Counted from the stretch's first letter, positions 9,960 through 25,977 are shown. The stretch: 64,000 nt of DNA from Terfezia claveryi (GCA_015179025.1 WHUX01000024.1:1-64000), one strand, 5' to 3'. Notes: generated by a model not told the origin, from the letters alone. A program made the numbers and translations.

Positions 9960-11460
9960 TACTGATTATAGTGAACCAGATAATTAGGAAAATATTAGTG
10001 ATGTAGAAGAAACCAATTCAGAAAGAGAACTCGTAACAGCTTTTTCTACAGTACAGAAATAATTCAACCCTGTAATGGAGTTTCCCTTATTATTTCCCAA
10101 GACAATTCCATAGGAATTACTACTACTAAGAAAGATTAATCACTCTATCAAACCAAAAGTAGGAGCTACTTGGATACTAAAATGGCGACCTTCAGGACAT
10201 CGATTTAGACAACAAATCCATGACAAATTAGTCGAAGAAAAAGCATTAGGTCGCATGTATAGAGTAGAAAATGACACAAATGCTGTAGTCATGTTCACTA
10301 TCCCTAAACAAGATAAATCGGAAGAAGCCAAACATATCAATGACTATTGAGACCACAATTTAGCTGTCGAACCAGACCACACCCCATTGCCAGATATTAA
10401 TAAAGTAATTGAACTAGTAGTGGAGAATTCCATTTAGACTAAGCTCGACTTCGCCGATGGATTTTTTAATATTAGAATTAATAAAGAATCTGAGCAACAC
10501 ACTACCTTTTTATGTTATATAGGATATTTCAGAAGTAGAGTTATGCAACAAAGGGATCGTAATGCACTAGCTACCATAGTTTGCATTATGTATGAAATTT
10601 TTGAAGACATGGTCTATAAAAATTTAATCATCTATATTGATGACATTATAATATTCTCTAAAACATATAAAGAACATATAGAATTACTAAAGAAAGTACT
10701 TCAATGTCTACAGTATGAGAAATTCTATCTCAAAGAAAGTAAATACTAGTTCTTTACTCCAAGATTAGAAATCTTAGGACATGTTTTGACATTAGATGGA
10801 TTACATGTAGACTCGAAGAAGAGGACTACTATATTAATATTTTCAACTCCTACAAGAAAAAAAGATCTTAGAGGATTCCTTGGAATTATTAATTATTTCA
10901 GCAGATTTATTCTTAACTTGGCATCATATGCAAGCACCCTGTTAGAACTGCAAGGAGAAACAAAGAAATAGGAATAGACAGATACTCATAACGCAGCATT
11001 TAAAAAACTTAAGGAACTCATGAATTCCCCATATGTTTTAAAACCCTAGAATAATGAATCTACTGAAGCCAAATATTTAGTCTGTAATGCTAGTGATGTA
11101 GAACTAGGATTGTGGATAGGTCAAGGACCGTTGACGCACATCAGACCATTATGCTTCTACTCTAGAAAATTTAATTCAGCACAACTCAATTATCCTACCT
11201 ATCAAAAAGAATTATTAGCAATTATTGACTCATTAAAATTTTTGAAGCATAATTAAGAGGTCACAAGTTCACTATCCTTACCAACTACAAACCATTAGTA
11301 ACCTTTCATACTCAAATGCCTACAAGCTAGAAATTAAGGCGATAGCAAGATTACCTAATGGAATTTGATACTGACATACAGTATACTGCAGGAAAGAAAA
11401 ATTTGATAGTAGACACTCTATCAAGAAAGCATAAATACTTGGACACTCCTACTACCGAGG
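9960..11460 (+). pseudogene. G2 reverse transcriptase and RNase H pseudogene
   Basis: Starts in the protease-RT linker after FB1. RT blocks are GATWILKWRPSGHRFRQQI (about 10160), TKLDFADGFFNIRINKESEQ (about 10440), the catalytic box YIDDIIIFSKTYKEHIE (about 10630-10685), LEILGHVLTLDGLHVDSKK (about 10765) and LRGFLGIINYFSRFI (about 10870-10910). RNase H follows with CNASDVELGLWIGQG and RPLCFYSRKFNSAQLNYPTY (about 11085-11200). The YIDD box is intact, but several stops interrupt the frame. FRSRVMQQ replaces the usual MPFGL-type region. Confidence 0.8.
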
Positions 11461-12163
11461 ATAATGATATCTCTAAATCATCAATCCTCCTAACCATACC
11501 TACAACCACAATTTCTCTACTAATGCTTTAAGAACTTTCTACTCACTAGAAACCTCTACTTAGAATGATATAGTTTCTGATGGAACTATTAATTTTAAGC
11601 ATGTCGATTATGACTTCAACAAATGTCATGGAAGAGCCAAAGAACTTAGACACTATATCTTCTGTCCATACTTCGACGGCATCTAGGATAAAGAAAGAGA
11701 ATATAATATGATAAAGAAAGAAGAGTCTTTAGATAATAAAACTCTATCTACTATACCAGAAGAAGTTTTCAGTAGATATAGGCCTTCCTCTTCTGAAAAT
11801 GCTTAATAAAATACCCACGCTCCTGAAGAAGTGAAGGAAATTGCCATTGACCTAGCTCATAGCAATTGGCAATAGTATAAAAGAATGTATTGGTCCTTTT
11901 GTCGAGATTTCTACAGTCCAACTCATGACAGTTCCCATGCCATGAACAACCACATGTTTACTATTAAAACATGCACAATCTGTAACCACTACGAACATGG
12001 CAGTTTAAACTATGACCTATCAGTATTAGTTCTTAAGTAGGAGAAGGAATTCTTTACGTCTTGTATTACGCATCTCATATCTGTAAATAAGTCTCAAAAG
12101 GAACTAGTACTAGTAAAACAAACACCAGCATATCTACCTCCTCAAGCTCTCAGCCTCGAAGAG
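11461..12163 (+). pseudogene. G2 RNase H-integrase connector
   Basis: Decayed continuation of G2 pol with scattered open stretches and many stops. It ends at the AAGAG target site of G3. The frame before the insertion (PPQALSLEE) runs on into the sequence after G3 (AIYEIKE). Confidence 0.5.
12159..12163. other. Left target-site duplication of G3 (AAGAG)
   Basis: AAGAG directly before the 5' LTR is repeated at 18415-18419 directly after the 3' LTR. A 5-bp duplication fits Ty3/Gypsy integration. Confidence 0.9.
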
Positions 12164-12675
12164 TATTACAACCATGTACTTAGTTGTCCTTGCCATCACC
12201 TGCGATGTAGGTGATGGGTTATTACCATTATTGTCTTTGTCATCACCTGCGATCACAGGTGATGGGTTATTGTTATCATTACCTTGTTTGGCTTCCGAGA
12301 TAGGGATTTTGGAAAGCTTATTTCCTCCATTGCCCTAACCAAGTTATGTATATATAGAGCTTGTCCCTCGTACTATTGTTGGATCCCTATCCAATGTCTT
12401 GTATACGCAATACAGGACCTTGCTCCTCCCAGTGCTTGTACACCTCCCTTGTGCACCTCCTTGTCCCATGAATCAGCTCTGTAGTACAGCTGCCTCCCAC
12501 CGACACATGCAGCAACTACTCCCACGTATCTCTTGTCATTGCCTCTTACCTCCTACCCTTGCCCTGTCCCAGCCTTCTCCTAGTAACATATGTAGCGTTC
12601 CTATGTATGCGATTCCCACTTGCCACTGCCCCGGCGTACCCCTTGGTCACCTTATCTCCCAGAGCCCACATTATA
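12164..12675 (+). repeat. 5' LTR of G3
   Basis: 512 bp, starts TATTACAACC (family TGTCACAACC) and ends TTATA (family TTACA). It has palindromes at 12194-12216 and 12241-12264 and a TATA-like box near 12347-12358. It is the same length as the 3' LTR and differs from it mainly by transitions. Confidence 0.9.
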
Positions 12676-12711
12676 CTACATTGGATCCTTTGGATCAACT
12701 GGTACGCAGTC

Positions 12712-13881
12712 ATGTCAGGAGCAGCTCTCCCACCACCCGCCGTCAGGTTCCACACCTAGAGAAACTCCCCTATACCACTAGGCCCGAAAGAATTTAATGC
12801 CTATCGTCAAGAAATCATCGACATCTTCGAGGCCATGGATGCCATTGGGGCCTAACTCGGCAACAGCCTGGCCGTGACTGAATGAAAGCTGAGATCTACC
12901 AACGAAGAGATTACGGTCCTCCAGACGGATCTCAACCATGTGAACCTTGCCCTGGCCAACGAATGGACTACGGTCCAAAACCTCAGCCACACTCTAGGGA
13001 ACCTTGCAACACCAACAGCAGCCAGTAGCAACAAGACCGAAAGTATTCTGACTCCTCCCAAGTTCAATAGGGACTGGGTTCATCTACGAGCCTGGAAGAA
13101 TGCAGTCAACCTCAAGCTAAATGGAGACTCTGCCAGGTTCCCATCAGAACAACATCAACTAGCATACGTTTTCACCTTGCTGAAGGGGAAAGCTTGTGAC
13201 CAGATCCAACTATACGTCCTTGAAATTGGGATCAAGCTCAACGATATCTCGGCCCTTTTCACAATCCTGGTTAGGGCATTCGGGGACCCCGATGCTATTG
13301 GCATTGCTAGTAGGGCCCTCCAAGCCCTCAGGCAGAAAAACACCGATCTGTCCACTTATGTGGCAGAATTCTCGAGACTGGTAGTGGAGGTCCGATGGAA
13401 TAACCAGTCCAAACTGGAGCAATTCTAGGAAGGGCTAAATGACGAAATCCAGCAGGCAATGGTTAGCCTCCTGGAAGCCAAAACCTTTGACAAATTAATT
13501 GACCAGGCTTCTCGGGTGGAACAGCAGATATACTGGCTCTGCAACCGCCCCCCGTTCAGGCAAGCACCCCGTCTTCCACCACTCCAGCAACACCATACCA
13601 CCAAAGCAGCTCAGGCCCCTGCCCCCGCCAATCAACTAGCACATCCATTGTTGGTGGCAGGAGGGCCCACCCCTATGGATTTATCATCAGGAAGGCCCCG
13701 CCTGACACAAAAAGAGAGGGAATGTCACTGAATGAACGGGCTATGCATAGCGTGCGGAAAGGGGGACCACTTCATCGCGGCATGTCCCCTCCACACAAAC
13801 CGCTCGATGGCCGCCCACACCATCTCCAAATCCAGGATCGAAGAGGTAGATGAGTCGAGAAAAGCCCTGTCCCTTGCATAG
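12712..13881 (+). pseudogene. G3 gag pseudogene
   Basis: Starts at ATG 12712 (MSGAALPPPAVRFHT), the same start as in G4. A capsid-like region follows with PPKFNRDWVHLRAWKNAV and an Arg/Leu-rich helix region (FGDPDAIGIASRALQALRQ, about 13280-13340), then a Pro/Ala/Gln-rich stretch and a CX2CX4HX4C zinc knuckle (CIACGKGDHFIAAC, about 13750-13790). Stops include TAG after VRFHT and at 13426. It would form the particle capsid and bind RNA. It is broken here. Confidence 0.85.
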
Positions 13882-13889
13882 TCACTGAC

Positions 13890-17713
<3,824 letters not shown>

Positions 17714-17902
17714 ATACTCAAGGAAGCCCCACTCAGTCAACTGATGTCATAACTCTGTATCTTTGTTGTAGTTTAGAGTTGGGGTTCTTGTTTTTACCCT
17801 TGTTGTGGTTTCTACCCTTGTTGTTGTTTTCTGTGTTGATTTTGCCAGTTGTCATGCCCAGGCCTCTTAGTCACTGGAGCCCAAGCCTAAAGGGGGGGAT
17901 AG

Positions 17903-18414
17903 TGTCACAACCGTATGCTCAGTTGTCCTCGCCAACACCTGCGATGCAGGTGATGGGTTATTACTATTATTGTCTTTGTCATCACCTGCAATCGCAGGTG
18001 ATAGGTTATTGTTATTGTTACCTTACTTGGCTTCCGAGATAGAGATCTTGGGAAGCTTATTTCCCTCATTGCTCTGACAGAGTTATATATATATAGAGCC
18101 TGTCCCTTGTACTGTCGTTGGATCCCCATCCAAGGTCTTGTATACCCAATACAGGATCTTGCTCCTCCTAGTGCATGTGCACCTCCCTTGTATACCTCCT
18201 TGTCCTGTGAATCAGCTCTGCAGCACAGCTGCCTCCCTCTGACATACGGGGCAACCACTCCTACATGTCTCTTGTCATTGCCTCTTGCCTCCTGCCCTTG
18301 CCCTATCCCAGCCTTCCCCTGGTCACACACGTAGCTTTCCTACGTGTGCGATTCCCCCTTGCCACTGCCCCGGTGTACCTCTTAGTCGCCTTATCTCCTA
18401 TAGCCCATGTTACA
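17903..18414 (+). repeat. 3' LTR of G3
   Basis: 512 bp, TGTCACAACC...TTACA. Palindromes at 17934-17954 and 17980-18003; TATA-like TATATATATATAGAGCC at 18084-18100. Followed directly by AAGAG (18415-18419), the right target duplication. Confidence 0.93.
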
Positions 18415-20201
18415 AAGAGGCTATTTATGAAATCAAGGAATAGGCAAAAAGATAGAATACTGACAAGCTGACACATCTCTCTTTCTAACCCAGCATTCAG
18501 TTCAGTAACTCTACTGAACAAATAAGCACCCAAAAAATGAAACAGGAGATTGTGAATACTCCTGTTGCCCCTCAACAACTATGGAATACACCTCAACAAC
18601 TAGCTGCAAGCAGCAGCAACATGATTCCAATCAATACTGCTATTATTACCACTCATTCCAAAAAGCGAGTAGCTATTGACAAAGAACTAGCACCCTTCTT
18701 TATTCAAAATACTAAGACCTCCAGACAGCATTGTAATTTCTATAAGTTTTCAGGACATAATACTTCTACATGCAAGTAAAAGAAACCTACTATCAATGAC
18801 TTTAACCTAAGGATCGAACCGACCCTCAACAAGCTCATTGAAGAGAAACACATCAGTAACGGATGGGAAGATAACAAGGACTACTTCATTAAATATTAGC
18901 TTGACCAAAGTATAGGTATGAAAGCCGCATATCAATCGTGCATGAGAGTATGTTCTATCTGGAAGAACTACTATGAGACCTTTGTGAACCGTAAGGATTA
19001 TAGAAGAAAAGATGGATTTTTATATTTCAAGAACTGATAAGGATAATGGAGATTAGTCTTGCCCTCTACTTTTAATATTGAAGGTAAGAACTATCTCGAA
19101 TTAGCTATTAAAGATGTACATGAAGCAACTACTCATGGTGGCATTGAAAAAACAATAAAATATCTTACTGACCAATATAATTGCCAGTCCTTTGCAGAAC
19201 TAACTAAGGACTATATCAGAAGTTGTGATACTTGTTAATAGACAAAGTATTCCAACAAGAGGCCACTTGGACTCATAACTCTGTTATATTTACCAAGCAG
19301 GCTATGGACTGACATATCGATGGATTTTCTTAAGTTAGCACCTGTGTTTACTAAGTATTAAATTTTGTACCTGAATATTCCTATTGAAAAAGATCATGTA
19401 GTTTGTATTTCATGACTTTGGACGATTATCGATAGACAATCAGGATTCAAGTTTCTTATTCCTGTCTCAGATAATTTCATAGCAGAACAATGTACTACTA
19501 CTTTTGATACTCATGTAGTCCTGACTATAGGATACCCTTTTTGTATTATTTTTGACCATAATACTCTTTTTATGTCAACGCACTTTCAAGATTAGGCTAG
19601 GAATAAAGGAATCAAGTTGGAACTATCCACCGCATATTATCTATATATAGATAGACAATCAAAAATTGTGAACAAAGAAATTCTGCAAGTAGCAAGAGCC
19701 TATTAAATCAAAGGATTTAATTGGCTACAGAAACTACTAGAGATACAGTTAAAACTTAACTCTAGGTAAAATACTACTAGATAGAATAGCCCCTTTTCTA
19801 CACTATTTGGATTTAATGCATATCTTAGATTATTGATACTTCCATACCCTATTAATACATATATACTAGTAAATGAATATCATGAAGTAACATCTAAAAA
19901 CCTATATGACACCAAGAAGACTCAAGCATCTCAAGCGAACAAACAACTACCCAATACAGCCAAATTTTCAGTCAGACAACAAGTTATGCTTTCCTCAGAA
20001 AATATTAACTTATCGAATATCTCACTTAAACTCAAACTAAAATAGCTAGGCCCATTTCCTATTATTTTTAGTAATAGAAAATACAACAACTATAGCCTAG
20101 ACCTATCTAGTCAACCTGACCTCCACCTCATATATAATACTTTTCATATCAGCAAACTCAAACTATATTATAAAAACGATCCTACTCAGTTCCCTCATAG
20201 A
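18415..20201 (+). pseudogene. G2 integrase pseudogene
   Basis: Continuation of G2 after G3. Blocks seen are HEATTHGGIEKTIKYLTDQY with YIRSCDTC (HHCC finger, about 19120-19235), RLWTDISMDFLKLAPVF (about 19305-19350, first catalytic Asp), and a C-terminal SVRQQVMLSSENINL (about 19970) followed after a stop by LGPFPIIF, typical of the region after the integrase core. Zinc-knuckle-like HCNFYKFSGHNTSTCK appears near 18730-18776, which suggests the order is more complex than a simple gag-pol. Many TAG/TAA stops. Confidence 0.65.
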
Positions 20202-20695
20202 TATAACAAGGGATCAAGGGACTAGGGGACCAAGGGGTACGCCGGGGCAAGGGCAAGACTAGGGTAACACACACGTAGGAACGCTATGTGAGTGACTAGA
20301 GGAGAGGCTAGGATGGGGGCAAGGGCGAGGGCGAGAGAGGCAGAGGGCAAGGGGCACGAGACACGCGGAGGCAGTTGCTGCATATGTCAGGGGAGGCAGA
20401 TGCTGCAGGGTTATTTGTACGAGACAAGGATGTGCACAAGGGAGGTGCACAAGCGCTGGGAGAAGCAAGGTCCTGTATTGGTATACAAGACGTTGGATGG
20501 GGATCCAACGAGAGGGCGGAAAGAGCAAGCTATATATACAGGCTTCCTTCCTAGCCATGGCCACCGGAAGGAATAAGGTTCCCGAGACCCCATATCTCGG
20601 GAACAGAGATAACAATGATATCAATCAACAATAACGAGAGTCGGACGGAATTCCGTTTGACTCTCAAACCTGGCTAGGAAAGGACGGTTGTGACA
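20202..20695 (-). repeat. 3' LTR of G4 (494 bp)
   Basis: Outer end TATAACAAGG (family TGTAACGAGG on this strand), inner end GGTTGTGACA. U3 carries one 30-bp palindrome (20636-20665, GAGAGTCGGACGGAA / TTCCGTTTGACTCTC). It lacks the tandem hairpins present in the other LTR of this element. Confidence 0.88.
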
Positions 20696-20899
20696 CTATC
20701 CCCCCTTTAGGCTTAGAGCCCCAGCGACGTAAGGCAAGGCGAAAAAAAAACAAACAAACAAGACAGGCGAATAACCAATAACCCATAACACAACCCCAAC
20801 GCCGGACAACCTGACAACAACAGAAATAACAATTATAATTCCAACTCCAAATCAATGAAGACAAGACAAAAATATCATTCAGCTAGGCGAGGCTTGAGA

Positions 20900-22151
20900 G
20901 GGTAACGCTGGTGGAATATAGTGACCAGGTCAGGGGCGTTTTCCAGATCCTCTGCTGGTTGCCAGGTGGTCTCCTCGTCCCCTAACCATTTGACCTTGTA
21001 CTGAACTCGTCCATATAGAACTGGTTGTTGGCGGCGAATTCGCAGGTTGCCAGCAACGAAACCCAGTTGTCCTGTTGGTAATTGACGAAAGCTCTCAGAT
21101 ACTGCTCCATAATGGCGTTCATTCTCTCCGATTGGCCGTCCGTCTGGGGGTGGTAAGCTGTTGACAGACGAATTTTGATCCCCAGAAGTTCGCAGAAGGC
21201 TTGCCAGAATTCTGAGGTAAACTGGGGGCCACGGTCGGATACGATCGATTCAGGGAGGCCATGGTATCGGAATATATTATTGAGGTAGAGATTGGCTAAC
21301 TCTGGGGTAGAGCAGGTATCCCGGCAAGGTATAACATGCCTCATTTTCGTCAACCGATCCACCACCATCAAGATGGCATTGAACCCCGAATCTTCCGGCA
21401 ACCCTGTTACAAAGTCCATAGTCAGGTGCAGCCACGGCCGATCAGGGATATCCAGAGGTTTCAGGGTCCCATATGGGGCGTGGTGGACAGGCTTAGCACA
21501 CTTGCAAACGTGGCAGTTCCATACGTACCGCTCCACATCCTTCCGTTGGTCAATCCATGTGTATTTCCTGGCCAGAAGCTCTAATGTTTTGGCCACTCCA
21601 GGGTGGCCTGCAACCAGGCTGTCATGGTGTTCCTTGATCAATCAAAGGCGCAGCTCTCCTTCCGGCACATACAGCTGTTCGAGGTGGTAGAGGAGGCCTT
21701 CCTGGACGGTACACTCGGCTAGGGAGATCTTGGGGTGGTGGCGCTGGCCAGAATCCACTGCGGTGATAATTTCCTTGGCCAGGGGGTCGTCCTCATATGC
21801 CTGTCTCACTAGTTGTCAGAGGTCAGCCTCAGCTTCCGCATCAGCCTCAGCCTCAGCTTCCACAAGGGTATTGGCCGCCAGGTCGAGATTTTCAGGTTTC
21901 AGTACTACCTGATTCTGGTACTTCAGCCTTTCATCCCCCCCTTTAGGGAGATCTCCTGATCTCCTGGTCAGTGCATCCGGCTTACCTCCAGCCTTTCCCG
22001 GCCGATACCTTATCTTGAAGTTAAACCGAGAGAGGAATTCCGACCACCTAGCCTGTCGGCGATTTAGCAATTTGGTGGTTGTGAAGTACTCTAGGTTCTT
22101 ATGGTCAGAGAGGACCTCGATAACCCCCTTTGCCGATTCCAGGTGTGGTCT
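20900..22151 (-). pseudogene. G4 RNase H end, integrase and chromodomain remnant
   Basis: Minus strand, after a TGG-to-TAG type stop at about 22149. It contains a connector ([20 protein letters not shown]), an Ala/Glu/Asp repeat, and an integrase open from 21641 to 20982: HHCC finger (HHDSLVAGHPG...CHVC), LTMDFVTGLP, VSDRGPQFTSEFW and TDGQSERMN, so D-D-E is intact. Right after AANNQF the frame runs into sequence that in G3 lies inside the chromodomain. The integrase C-terminal domain and half of the chromodomain are deleted. Confidence 0.88.
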
Positions 22152-23882
22152 CTATTCCTCGAATGCTCGCACAATAGCCATTAACTCCTTATCATAGATT
22201 TCGTAATTACACTCCACCGGGGAGTGCTTTTTGGAGAAATAGGCCACTGGGTGGAGGACTCCATTGACATACTGGAACAGGATTCCGGCGGAAACATAGT
22301 CGGAGGCATCCGTTTCCACGATGCACTCGCTATCAGGGTCAAAATGGGCCAGGATTGGGGCTGAGCAGAAGGCTTCCTTGAGGTTCTGGAAGGCGGATTG
22401 GGCTTCTGGATTCCAGTGGAAGGCCCTTCTTGTCAGGTGTGAGCCAGCTTCTACCTTCGTTTTCGTCAAGGCCATCAGGGGTGCCGCGATTCTTGAGTAT
22501 CTCAGGATAAATCGGCGGTAGAAGTTGGCAAATCCTAGGAAGGCCTGCACATCCTTCAAATTGGCTGGGGTTTCCCACTCTTGGATTGCAGCAACTTTGG
22601 CGAGGTCCATCCTAATACCTTCCATGGTTATGATCAAGCCCAGGTACTTCACCTCTTGGACGTGGAATTCGCATTTCTCAGGCTTAAGGTACAGCCCAGC
22701 CTGCTCCAGCTTCTCCAAGACTTGCCTGACATGGATTTTATGCTCTGCCAGAGTATCTGAATAGATCAAGATATCGTCGAGGTAAGCCATGCAGAACACG
22801 TCCAGGAAGTCTCGCAGAGTGTCGTTAATAAAGTGTTGGAAAGAGGCCGGGGCATTGGTCAAGCCGAAGGGCATGACGTTGTACTCGAAGTGGCCGTAAC
22901 GTATCCGGAAGGCAGTTTTCCACTCCTCCCCCTCAGCGATCCGTACCAGGTTGTACGCCCCTCTCAAGTCCAATTTGGTGAACCATTTTGCCTTGGAAAG
23001 CCTGGCTAATGTCTCCTGGATTAGGGGTAAGGGGTATCTGTTCTTGACCGTTATCTCGTTCAGGCCACGATAATCAACACACAACTGAAGAGAGCCGTCC
23101 GACTTCTTCACGAACAGCACAGGGGCACCCGCTGGGGAGGAGCTGTGGCAAATGAAGCTCTTGTTGAGGTTTTCTTCCAGATATTTTTTCAGAGCTTCCA
23201 GTTCTACTCGGGACATCCCATAGAGAGGTCCATAAGGGGGGGTCTTTCCTTCTACCAGTGGGATTGTGTGGTCGTATAGTCGATGGGGGGCAAGCTTTTC
23301 TGCTGCTTTTTCCGAGAACAGGTCAATGAATTCATGGTATTCTCCTGGAACCATAGATTTCCACTCCTCCTTGGATCTCGTCTTGTTAATCTCTAGGTTC
23401 ACTTCATGTATGGAGAGAGCGTGTGCCTTCAGCTTGTGCCTCCTGGTGAGGTAAGCGAAAGCCCCTGCCTCGATAAAGCTAACGTTCAGGGGTTTTGGGG
23501 TCGCCAGGGGGACAGAGGGGACAGGGGAAACAGGGGGAACAGGGGAAACAGGGGGAACAGGGGAAACAGGGGGAACAGGGGGAACAGGGGTAATCGGGGA
23601 TACAGGGGAAACAGGAGAATTGGCATCGAGGTGCGCAGGCAGGTGCACCACCTGGGTCGGGTAGGTTACCGGGGGTGGCAAGGCACACAGCCCAGTAACG
23701 GTGGCCTTTGGATTCCCGCAGTGTTTTTTGCAAAACTGGCTGTTGAACTGCAGGGTATAAGAGCCGAAGCTAACCGATACATCATGCATTCTTAGCCATG
23801 GGATTCCGAGCACAATCGGGTATTTGAGCTTAGTCACAAACATCGGGAGGGCTTCAGAGTGATCCCCGACCAGGGCAGGCAC
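22152..23882 (-). pseudogene. G4 pol core: protease end, Pro-rich linker, RT, RNase H
   Basis: A single 576-codon open frame. In order: the protease C-terminal part (PIVLGIPWLRMHDV, about residues 22-35), a Pro/Val/Ser repeat linker (about 85-125), RT with [51 protein letters not shown] and the intact catalytic box [13 protein letters not shown] (about 365-378), the thumb/connection region, and RNase H ([28 protein letters not shown] at the end). The reaction is copying of element RNA into DNA in particles. It ends at a stop where G3 has Trp. The break in integrase makes the element non-autonomous. Confidence 0.9.
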
Positions 23883-25351
23883 GCACGCGATATCGGTGAT
23901 ATCCCTGGAGAAGATGGGTCAACCGTCGATGACATCCAGAACACAGGGGGTTTTTAGCTTTGACGTGGGTATGGAGAATTTACTGACAAAGGCCTAGTCA
24001 ATGAAGGCAATTCCTGAAGCTCCGCAATCTATAAGGGCTGACGTGGTGATTGTTCTATCATTGATATTAAGGGAATAGATACAACAAAATGCTCGCTGAA
24101 CAAGCGAGATTCGTCAACAGCGGAAGAAACAGAAAATGCAGACAAAGACAAATGGCCTGGGCAGGTCCCTTGCTAGTGTCAGTAACTAGGCAAGGGACAG
24201 GGCTTTTCCCGACTCATCAAGCTCCTCAATCCTGGGCACTGGGGTATCGGAGATAGCGTGGATGGCGAGGGAGTGATTCTTTCGAAGGGGGCAAGCCGCA
24301 ATGAAGTGGTCGGCCTTCCCACAGGCTATGCATAGCCCATTATTCGGCGGCATTCCCTCTCTTCTTGGGTCAGGCGGGTCTGCCTGATGATAAATCCATG
24401 GGGTGGCCCTCCTGCCACCAACGATGGGTGTGCTGGTTGATTGGCGGGGGCAGGGGCCTGAGCTGCTTTGGTGCATGGTGTTGCTGGAGTGGTGGGAGAC
24501 GGGGTGCTAGCCTGAACGGGGGGCGGTTGCGAGCTGGGACATCGCTGTTCCACCGGGAGGCCTAGTCGATCAACTCCTCGAGGGTATCAACCGTGGGGAG
24601 GGTAACCATGGCTTGTTGGAGCTCATCACTGAGCCACTCCTGGAATTGCTCGAACTTAGCCTGTCGTTCCACCTTACCTCTGTGGCCAGCCTCGAGAACT
24701 CTGCAATGTAAGTAGACAGCTCTGAGTTGTACTGTCTCAGTGCCCGGAGTGCTCGAATGGCCGTCCCCACTGCATCAGGATCTCCGAACGCCCGATCCAA
24801 GATAACAAACAAGGCTGAGACGTTGTCGAGCTTGATCCCTGTCTCGAGCACATACGGCTGGATTTGATCCGTGGCCTTGCCCTCCAGCAGGAGCAAATAC
24901 ATTGGCCAGGCGGTGTTGTTCTGATGGAAACCTAGCCGAATCCCCGCTTAACTTCAAGTTCACCTGCATTTTTCCAGGCTCGTAGACGAGCCCTATCCCC
25001 ATTGAACTTAGGGGGGGTGGGGATACTTTCCGTTTTGGCGTGGTGGTTGGCGTAAGGATAGCCAGATCGCAGGGCGCGGCCGAGGTTTTGTATCCGTGGT
25101 CTGTTCGTGGCTAGGGCAAGGTTCATATGGTCGAGATCGTCTGGAGGACCGTGATCTCTTCGTCGGCGGATCTCAGCTTTCGTTCGGCCACGGCCAGGTG
25201 TTGCCGAGTTCGGCCCCGATGGCATCCATGCCTCGAAGATGTCGATGATTTCTCGACGATAGGCATTCAATTCGTTCGGGCCTGAGAGTATAGGGGAGCT
25301 TCTCCAGGTCTGGAACCTGACGGCGGGTGGTGGGAGAGCTGCTCCTGACAT
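23883..25351 (-). pseudogene. G4 gag and protease N-terminus
   Basis: Gag starts at ATG 25351 (MSGAALPPPAVRFQ). Open pieces at 24932-25351, 24570-24902 and 24186-24476 are joined by frameshifts. Landmarks are PPKFNGDRARLRAWKNA, IKLDNVSALF with FGDPDAVGTAIRALRALRQ, and a CX2CX4HX4C knuckle (CIACGKADHFIAAC, about 24310-24350). A Gln/Pro/Ala-rich region precedes the knuckle. After the gag stop comes the protease active site LIDCGASGIAF (about 24005-24040), with Cys where Ser/Thr is usual in D-S/T-G. Confidence 0.85.
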
Positions 25352-25387
25352 GACTGCATACCAGTTGGTCCAAAGGATCCAACGTAG

Positions 25388-25977
25388 TGTAACGAGGGCT
25401 CAAGGGACAAGGCGACCAAGGGGTATGCTGGAGCAAGGGCAAGACTAGGGTAACACACACGTAGGAACGCTACGTGAGTGATTAGAGGAGAGGCTAGGAC
25501 GGGAGCAAGGGCGAGGGCAAGAGAGGCAGAGGGCAAGGGGTACGAGACACGTGGAGGCAGTTGCCGTGTGTGTCAGGGGAGGCAGATGCTGCAAAGTTAT
25601 TTGTACGAGACAAGGATGTGCACAAGGGAGGTGCACAAGCGTTGGGAGAAGCAAGGTCCTGTATTAGTATACAAGATGTTGGATGGGGATCCAATGAGAG
25701 GGCGGAGGGACAAAGATATATATACATGATTCCAGGCCAAGGCCGTGGAAGGAATAAGCTTCCCGAGATTCCTATCTCGGAAGCTAAGATAACAATCACC
25801 CATCGACGACACCCGAACAAGCCTGTTCGAGTGTCAAAACAGCATGACACCCGAACAAGCCTGTTCGAGTGTCAAATCAAGACTAAGAACATGGTTGTGA
25901 CATCAATCAACAATAACGAGAGTCGGATGGAATCCCGTTTGACTCTCAAACCCAGCTAGGAAAGGACAGTTGTGACA
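25388..25977 (-). repeat. 5' LTR of G4 (590 bp)
   Basis: Outer end TTGTGACA (25970-25977), inner end TGTAACGAGG (25388). R/U5 is nearly identical to the 3' LTR, but U3 contains about 100 extra bp with two identical 28-bp hairpins (25808-25835 and 25846-25873) and one 30-bp palindrome (25918-25947). An internal GGTTGTGACA (about 25892-25901) looks like an old LTR end inside U3. Confidence 0.88.
25808..25947. promoter_or_regulatory. U3 hairpin module of the G4 5' LTR
   Basis: Two copies of GACACCCGAACAAG/CCTGTTCGAGTGTC, 38 bp apart start to start, plus one copy of GAGAGTCGGATGGAA/TCCCGTTTGACTCTC. They occupy the U3 place that the CATCACCTGC palindromes hold in G1, G3 and G5. A regulator-binding or structural role is inferred. 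Confidence 0.5.

Larger units (their letters stand above)
20202..25977 (-). mobile_element. G4: reverse-strand chromovirus with unequal LTRs
   Basis: Same family as G3 but on the minus strand. The 5' LTR is 25388-25977 (590 bp), the 3' LTR is 20202-20695 (494 bp), and the polypurine tract is at 20696-20710. It is the least decayed copy: pol keeps a 576-codon open frame with intact YLDD. The LTRs agree in R/U5 and differ in U3. The flanking pentamers (ATAGA left, TACTC right) do not match. About 0.5 kb of pol between the integrase core and the chromodomain is missing. Confidence 0.9.
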
